DNA from: Rahnella sikkimica
Lineage (GTDB): Bacteria > Pseudomonadota > Gammaproteobacteria > Enterobacterales > Enterobacteriaceae
Direction of reading: 5' to 3'
Assembly: GCF_002951615.1 (NCBI RefSeq)
Contig: NZ_CP019062.1
Location: forward strand, 2,480,001 to 2,544,000
DNA length: 64,000 bases
The notes beneath the pieces are model-generated. The model saw only the letters and a list, made by a program, of their open reading frames with translations, did no database searches and had not been told where the DNA came from. Position numbers and translations under genes: made by a program. Each line of letters begins with the position of its first letter. Positions within the stretch are counted from its first letter, which is position 1. Below, in pieces: positions 60,682 to 64,000 of this stretch.

Positions 60682-61563
60682 TTATTTCATGCTGGCGACA
60701 ATCGTCTCAACGTTATGCTTGAAAGCTTTCACGTAAGTCGTTGCCGGGCCCTGCGGACCTGACAATGCTTCCGGATACAACTCTCCGCCCGGTTGCGCAC
60801 CGCTGGCCGCAGCAATCTGTTTCACCAGACGCGGATCAGTCTGATTTTCGATGAAGTACGTTTTCACTTTCTCCTCTTTAATCTGCTTGATCAAAGAAGC
60901 CACACCGCTGGCGCTGGCCTCAGCTTCGGTAGAAAAACCGACCGGCGCCATAAAGCTGACGTGGTATTCCTGACCGAAATAACCAAATGCGTCATGGCTG
61001 GTCAGCACTTTACGTTTTGACTGAGGGATCCCGTTGAATTCCGTTTTCGCCCAGGCATCCAGCTTTTGCAGCTGCTGAATGTAAGCCGTGCCGCGCTGGC
61101 GAAAATAATCCGCATCTTCGGGATCGGCTTTAATTAACGCATTCATCACATTCGTCGCGTAAATCACGCCGTTCGCCATACTGTTCCAGGCATGAGGATC
61201 GGTGATTTGCTTGCCGTCTTCTTCCATCTTGCGGGAATTAACGCCTTCAGATGCCGTCACCAGATGGCCTTTATAGCCGGAAGCTTTCACCAGACGATCA
61301 ATCCACCCTTCCAGCCCCAAACCGCTGACAAAGACAACGTCAGACGCATTGATCGCTTTACTGTCTTTCGGTGAAGGTTCAAAACTGTGCGGATCGCCGT
61401 CCGGCCCCACCAAGGCGGTCACCTTGACGTGCTCGCCCCCGACTTCCTGAACGATGTCACCCAGAATAGAAAAACTGGCTACCACCTCGACGGTTTTTGC
61501 CATCGCCAGCGGGCTCGACAGCAGGGCAGCTACTGCGAGTGATACAGGTAATACTTTCATCAT
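60682..61563 (-). CDS. aztC: Zinc ABC transporter binding protein, AztC-like
   Basis: 293 aa with a signal peptide (about 1-22, ending PLAMA) and a cluster A-I (TroA-type) metal-binding fold. Likely ligands are His in PDGDPHSFEPS, His in DPHAW, His in TSHDAFGYFG and Asp in ENQTDPRL. There is no His-rich loop like that in ZnuA. Zinc is inferred from the Zur dyad at 63286 that controls this operon. A second ATG one codon downstream has better ribosome-binding-site spacing. It is the last gene of the operon. Mn or Fe transport is the main alternative. Confidence 0.85.
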   Translation of the reverse strand: MMKVLPVSLAVAALLSSPLAMAKTVEVVASFSILGDIVQEVGGEHVKVTALVGPDGDPHSFEPSPKDSKAINASDVVFVSGLGLEGWIDRLVKASGYKGHLVTASEGVNSRKMEEDGKQITDPHAWNSMANGVIYATNVMNALIKADPEDADYFRQRGTAYIQQLQKLDAWAKTEFNGIPQSKRKVLTSHDAFGYFGQEYHVSFMAPVGFSTEAEASASGVASLIKQIKEEKVKTYFIENQTDPRLVKQIAAASGAQPGGELYPEALSGPQGPATTYVKAFKHNVETIVASMK

Positions 61564-61585
61564 GTCCCCTTAATAGTGGTACTTC

Positions 61586-62443
61586 TTAACAACGCGAGGC
61601 CGTTAACATCCCGCCACGCTTTCCAAATAAAACAGAAATAAAGAAAATGACAGTCGCGCTCAGCACAATCGCTGGCCCGGCAGGCAGTGAGGCGTAATAA
61701 GACCAGACAAGCCCGACCACGCTGGAAATAACGCCAATAATCATGGCACTCAGCAAGGTATGCGGTAAATCACGCGCCCAGAAACGGGCACTGGCAGCAG
61801 GTAACATCATTAAGCCGACGGACATCAGCGTGCCGAGGATCTGGAAACCGGCCACAAGATTGATGACCACCAGCGCCAGAAAAATTCCGTGGATCGCCGC
61901 CAGCCATTTCCCGGCGCTGACGCGAAGAAATAAAGAGTCGAAAGATTCAATCACCAGTGCGCGGTAAATGCAGGCCAGCACCAGCAATGACAGGCTGGTG
62001 ATAATGCCGACCATAATCATGGCGGAAGAATCGATGGCCAGAATGGAGCCAAACAGCACATGCAGAAGGTCTACGCTCGAACCGCGTAGTGAAACCAGCG
62101 TGACGCCAAGCGCCAGCGAACCGAGGTAAAAACCGGCGAAACTGGCATCTTCTTTTAACTGCGTTCTGCGACTTACCAGCCCGGAGAGCATCGCCACAGC
62201 CAGCCCGGCGATAAATCCACCAATTCCCATCGCCACCAGCGACATGCCTGAAATCAGATAACCGATGGCAGCGCCGGGCAAGACCGCGTGCGAAAGCGCA
62301 TCACCGACCAGGCTCATACGGCGTAATAACAGGAAAACGCCCAGCGGCGTGGCGCTGATGGATAACGCAATACAGGCGATTAAGGCACGGCGCATAAAGC
62401 CGAATTCAATAAAAGGATCGGCCAGCAAATGAAAAAGCATCAT
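61586..62443 (-). CDS. aztB: Zinc ABC transporter permease, AztB-like
   Basis: 285-aa ABC-3 family permease with about eight helices. It contains FLLLRRMSLVGDALSHAVLP and GAAIGYLISG, RGSSVDLLHVLFGSILAID, and FQILGTLMSVGLMMLPAASA. It resembles AztB-type zinc permeases more than ZnuB in my reading. The ATG at 62443 overlaps the stop of the ATPase gene (ATGA), giving coupling; the next codon is also ATG. A longer in-frame start inside the ATPase gene is rejected. Confidence 0.87.
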   Translation of the reverse strand: MMLFHLLADPFIEFGFMRRALIACIALSISATPLGVFLLLRRMSLVGDALSHAVLPGAAIGYLISGMSLVAMGIGGFIAGLAVAMLSGLVSRRTQLKEDASFAGFYLGSLALGVTLVSLRGSSVDLLHVLFGSILAIDSSAMIMVGIITSLSLLVLACIYRALVIESFDSLFLRVSAGKWLAAIHGIFLALVVINLVAGFQILGTLMSVGLMMLPAASARFWARDLPHTLLSAMIIGVISSVVGLVWSYYASLPAGPAIVLSATVIFFISVLFGKRGGMLTASRC

Positions 62444-63168
62444 GAATTTGCGACTCCCGCCGCCAGAGAGAAAGGTTCTGCCGAAACGCAGGCATGCGCC
62501 TGATGAGGGAAATGTCCGAGAACATCGTGCGCACTTCCCCACAGATTTTGACTGGCGCTGAGATAAAGAACGCGGGGAAAATGTCGGGCAACCATTGAGA
62601 TGTCGTGTAAAACCGCGATCACGGTTTTACCTTCCTGATGCCACTGCGCGATGACTTTCAGCAGTAGCTCAGTTGTCTGGCTGTCAATGCCGGTAAAAGG
62701 CTCATCGAGCATAATTAACGGTGCCTGCTGCACCAGCAAACGCGCAAACAGCGTACGCTGTAGCTGACCGCCAGAAAGCGAACCGACGGGGAGCGGCGAC
62801 ATTTCTATCATCCCGACCGTCTCTAACGCCTTTGCCACCGCTGCCGCTGACTGCCTATTAATCCCGCCAAACAAACCGCTTTGCGGCCAGCAGCCCATAG
62901 CAACCAGATCAAATACGCTGATGGGAAACCCGCGATCCAGCTCAGCCTGCTGTGGCAGATAGGCCAACCGCGGACGTTTGCCGCCAGTGAATGTGATGTC
63001 GCCCGCCACGGACTGTTGAAGCCCTGCGAGCGTTTTTAGAAAAGTCGATTTCCCGGCGCCGTTAGCGCCGATAATCGCCGTCAGCGAACCACTCCGAAAC
63101 TGGCCGTTCAGCGGCATGGCCACGGCATGTCGGTCGTAACCGACTTCGACGTTATTAACAACAATCAT
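62440..63168 (-). CDS. aztA: Zinc ABC transporter ATP-binding protein, AztA-like
   Basis: 242 aa. The Walker A motif is IGANGAGKSTF near residue 33-43, the signature is LSGGQLQRTLFARLL, Walker B is LIMLDEPFTGID, and the H-loop is AVLHDISM. The segment YLPQQAELDRGFPISVFDLV is typical of metal-type ATPases. The ATG at 63168 opens MIVVNNVEVGYDRHAV and overlaps the stop of an upstream 35-codon ORF (ATGA), suggesting translational coupling. An in-frame start 11 codons upstream is less likely. Confidence 0.87.
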   Translation of the reverse strand: MIVVNNVEVGYDRHAVAMPLNGQFRSGSLTAIIGANGAGKSTFLKTLAGLQQSVAGDITFTGGKRPRLAYLPQQAELDRGFPISVFDLVAMGCWPQSGLFGGINRQSAAAVAKALETVGMIEMSPLPVGSLSGGQLQRTLFARLLVQQAPLIMLDEPFTGIDSQTTELLLKVIAQWHQEGKTVIAVLHDISMVARHFPRVLYLSASQNLWGSAHDVLGHFPHQAHACVSAEPFSLAAGVANS

Positions 63169-63272
63169 GGTAGTGAAATCGCCCAATAAATCGCGGCCCA
63201 TAAAACAACGAGCACAGCCAGTACAGCCACGCAGCGCACCGGCGAAGAAAGCGTAAAGAGTGTTTTAGTCAT
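63165..63272 (-). CDS. Putative 35-aa single-pass membrane microprotein heading the zinc operon
   Basis: Not a recognised family. ATG at 63272 with GGAG 8 nt before it; 35 codons; TGA overlapping the aztA ATG. It opens MTKTLFTLSSPVRC and then has one hydrophobic segment (VAVLAVLVVLWAAIYWAISL) that fills the rest. The Zur dyad is 14 bp upstream of its start. Placement, coupling and the membrane helix suggest a real gene, perhaps a transporter accessory subunit or a leader that couples translation of aztA. It is too short for similarity to be judged by eye. Confidence 0.6.
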   Translation of the reverse strand: MTKTLFTLSSPVRCVAVLAVLVVLWAAIYWAISLP

Positions 63273-63285
63273 GGCCCCTCCATTC

Positions 63286-63298
63286 GTTATAATATAAC
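63286..63298. promoter_or_regulatory. Zur-type dyad upstream of the AztABC-like operon
   Basis: GTTATA-A-TATAAC is a perfect 6-1-6 dyad matching the Zur core and the box at 60114. It lies just upstream of the microprotein ORF and the transporter genes. Confidence 0.85.
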
Positions 63299-63300
63299 AT

Positions 63301-63455
63301 CACAAACCATCCTGCAGAGCAATACGCGAACTGTTTCAGTTTTTTACCGGTTGGGAACCAGACAGAGGGAAATCGGCACGGCGCATCAGTCAAAACTGTT
63401 AGAAAAGGGTAAAAATTGATGTGCAGATAGTAATTATCAATACAATCAGAAAGTT
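63301..63455. other. Intergenic region with rising AT content
   Basis: No gene is supported. It should hold the promoter for the Zur-controlled operon on the minus strand. AT content rises sharply after about 63410. Confidence 0.4.
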
Positions 63456-63581
63456 ATGGAATTTTGGTGGAGGATTTTTTTTCGCTGCTCAAAACACATT
63501 CTGTTAAAAATGTGCAATAATGAAAAGGTAAGTGAGTTAGAGGTAATTACTGTTGAAGAAAATCATCCCTTACGATATTAA
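63456..63581 (+). CDS. Hypothetical 41-aa ORF in the AT-rich edge
   Basis: ATG at 63456; opens MEFWWRIFFRCSKH and ends NHPLRY. It has aromatic, basic and two Cys residues, and no recognised motif. It overlaps the next ORF by 29 bp in another frame. No clear ribosome-binding site is seen. It may be spurious or a remnant of a larger gene. Confidence 0.25.
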   Translation: MEFWWRIFFRCSKHILLKMCNNEKVSELEVITVEENHPLRY

Positions 63582-63906
63582 TGAGAAAATTCTATCTCCT
63601 CAGGAACTGCAACAGATAATTCAACGCACTTTATCTGAAATTGAAGCACCGTTAATTGGGGATTTATGTTATTTCTCAGAAAATGCGCAGTATGAACCGA
63701 ATTCTTTGCAAATCGTGTCAATAACACAAATTGACAAAAACTATTATTCAATGACTTACCGTTTTCGCTGGTCAGTTTTCAATGGCTGCCTGGACATTAA
63801 TGCCGAAGAGTCCATGACGCAAAGTGTCACATTCCATGTTAAACCTGCGGGTTTGGAGTTTGATATTATTGAGTTGAACAAAGGAACGACGGAGGACGAA
63901 TTGTAA
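63553..63906 (+). CDS. Hypothetical 117-aa cytoplasmic protein
   Basis: Starts with TTG at 63553 after AGAGGT (8-nt spacing); no in-frame ATG is near. It opens MKKIIPYDINEKILSPQELQ, is acidic, and has no signal or membrane helix. A beta-rich second half has YYSMTYRFRWSVFNGCLDIN and ends TTEDEL. I do not recognise a family. AT-rich base use unlike the neighbours suggests acquired DNA. Size, acidity and setting would suit an immunity-type or phage-derived protein, but nothing proves this. Confidence 0.55.
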   Translation: MKKIIPYDINEKILSPQELQQIIQRTLSEIEAPLIGDLCYFSENAQYEPNSLQIVSITQIDKNYYSMTYRFRWSVFNGCLDINAEESMTQSVTFHVKPAGLEFDIIELNKGTTEDEL

Positions 63907-64000
63907 GTTTGAGTAATACGTTTGCACAGCTTTCTGAAAATGAATTATATTTAAATTACTGACTGTATATAAATCGTGTAAACCTCCGCGCAAAGACATT

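Noticed and set aside
63772..63999. Minus-strand frame at the right edge
   Set aside because: It runs antisense to the 117-codon ORF, which has a ribosome-binding site. No motif supports the minus-strand product, though the area is too close to the edge for certainty.

Overview
This is a 64-kb chromosomal window from an enteric gammaproteobacterium (Enterobacterales). Most genes match Escherichia coli K-12 genes in product, length and local order. MgtE, type-B ribosomal proteins beside an Azt-like metal transporter, several ERIC repeats and moderate GC point to the Yersiniaceae (a Rahnella, Ewingella or Serratia-like genus). The genus cannot be fixed from sequence alone. No rRNA, tRNA, CRISPR array, prophage or complete insertion sequence was found.

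Layout. 1-2.9 kb: nucleotide salvage and synthesis (uraA partial, upp, purM, purN). 3.1-7.7 kb: speG and the polyphosphate pair ppk-ppx. 7.7-15.5 kb: pdeF, two small membrane proteins (one YfgG-like), mgtE, a MASE1-PAS-PAS-GGDEF cyclase and alkA. 15.5-20.9 kb: cysS, ppiB, lpxH, miaE, purE, purK. 20.9-29.5 kb: an LprI-like periplasmic protein, the ybbP-ybbA / tesA-ybbO-cnoX block and qmcA-ybbJ. 29.5-35.3 kb: cueR and copA, with a binding-protein/permease pair between them, then ybaP. 35.3-44 kb: the sRNA gene chiX, ybaK, fsr, ybaL, a PAS-GGDEF cyclase, gsk, hemH, adk. 44-51.3 kb: htpG, recR, ybaB, dnaX, apt, ybaN, priC, rsmS. 51.3-60 kb: mscK and the acrR/acrAB efflux locus. 60-63.3 kb: a zinc-starvation island (rpmE2, rpmJ2, AztABC-like transporter with a 35-codon leader ORF) flanked by two Zur-type dyads. 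The last 0.6 kb is AT-rich with unrecognised small ORFs.

Regulatory elements readable from the sequence are two PurR boxes (purMN, purEK), a CueR-type promoter at copA, the AcrR operator, a sigma-32-like promoter for htpG, two Zur dyads, the ChiX sRNA, the dnaX -1 frameshift signal, three ERIC elements and many intrinsic terminators.

The least ordinary items are the Zur-controlled transporter with its coupled micro-ORF, the ATPase-less transporter pair inserted between cueR and copA, the structured leader of speG, the EAL-less DgcE-like protein beside alkA, and the AT-rich right edge.
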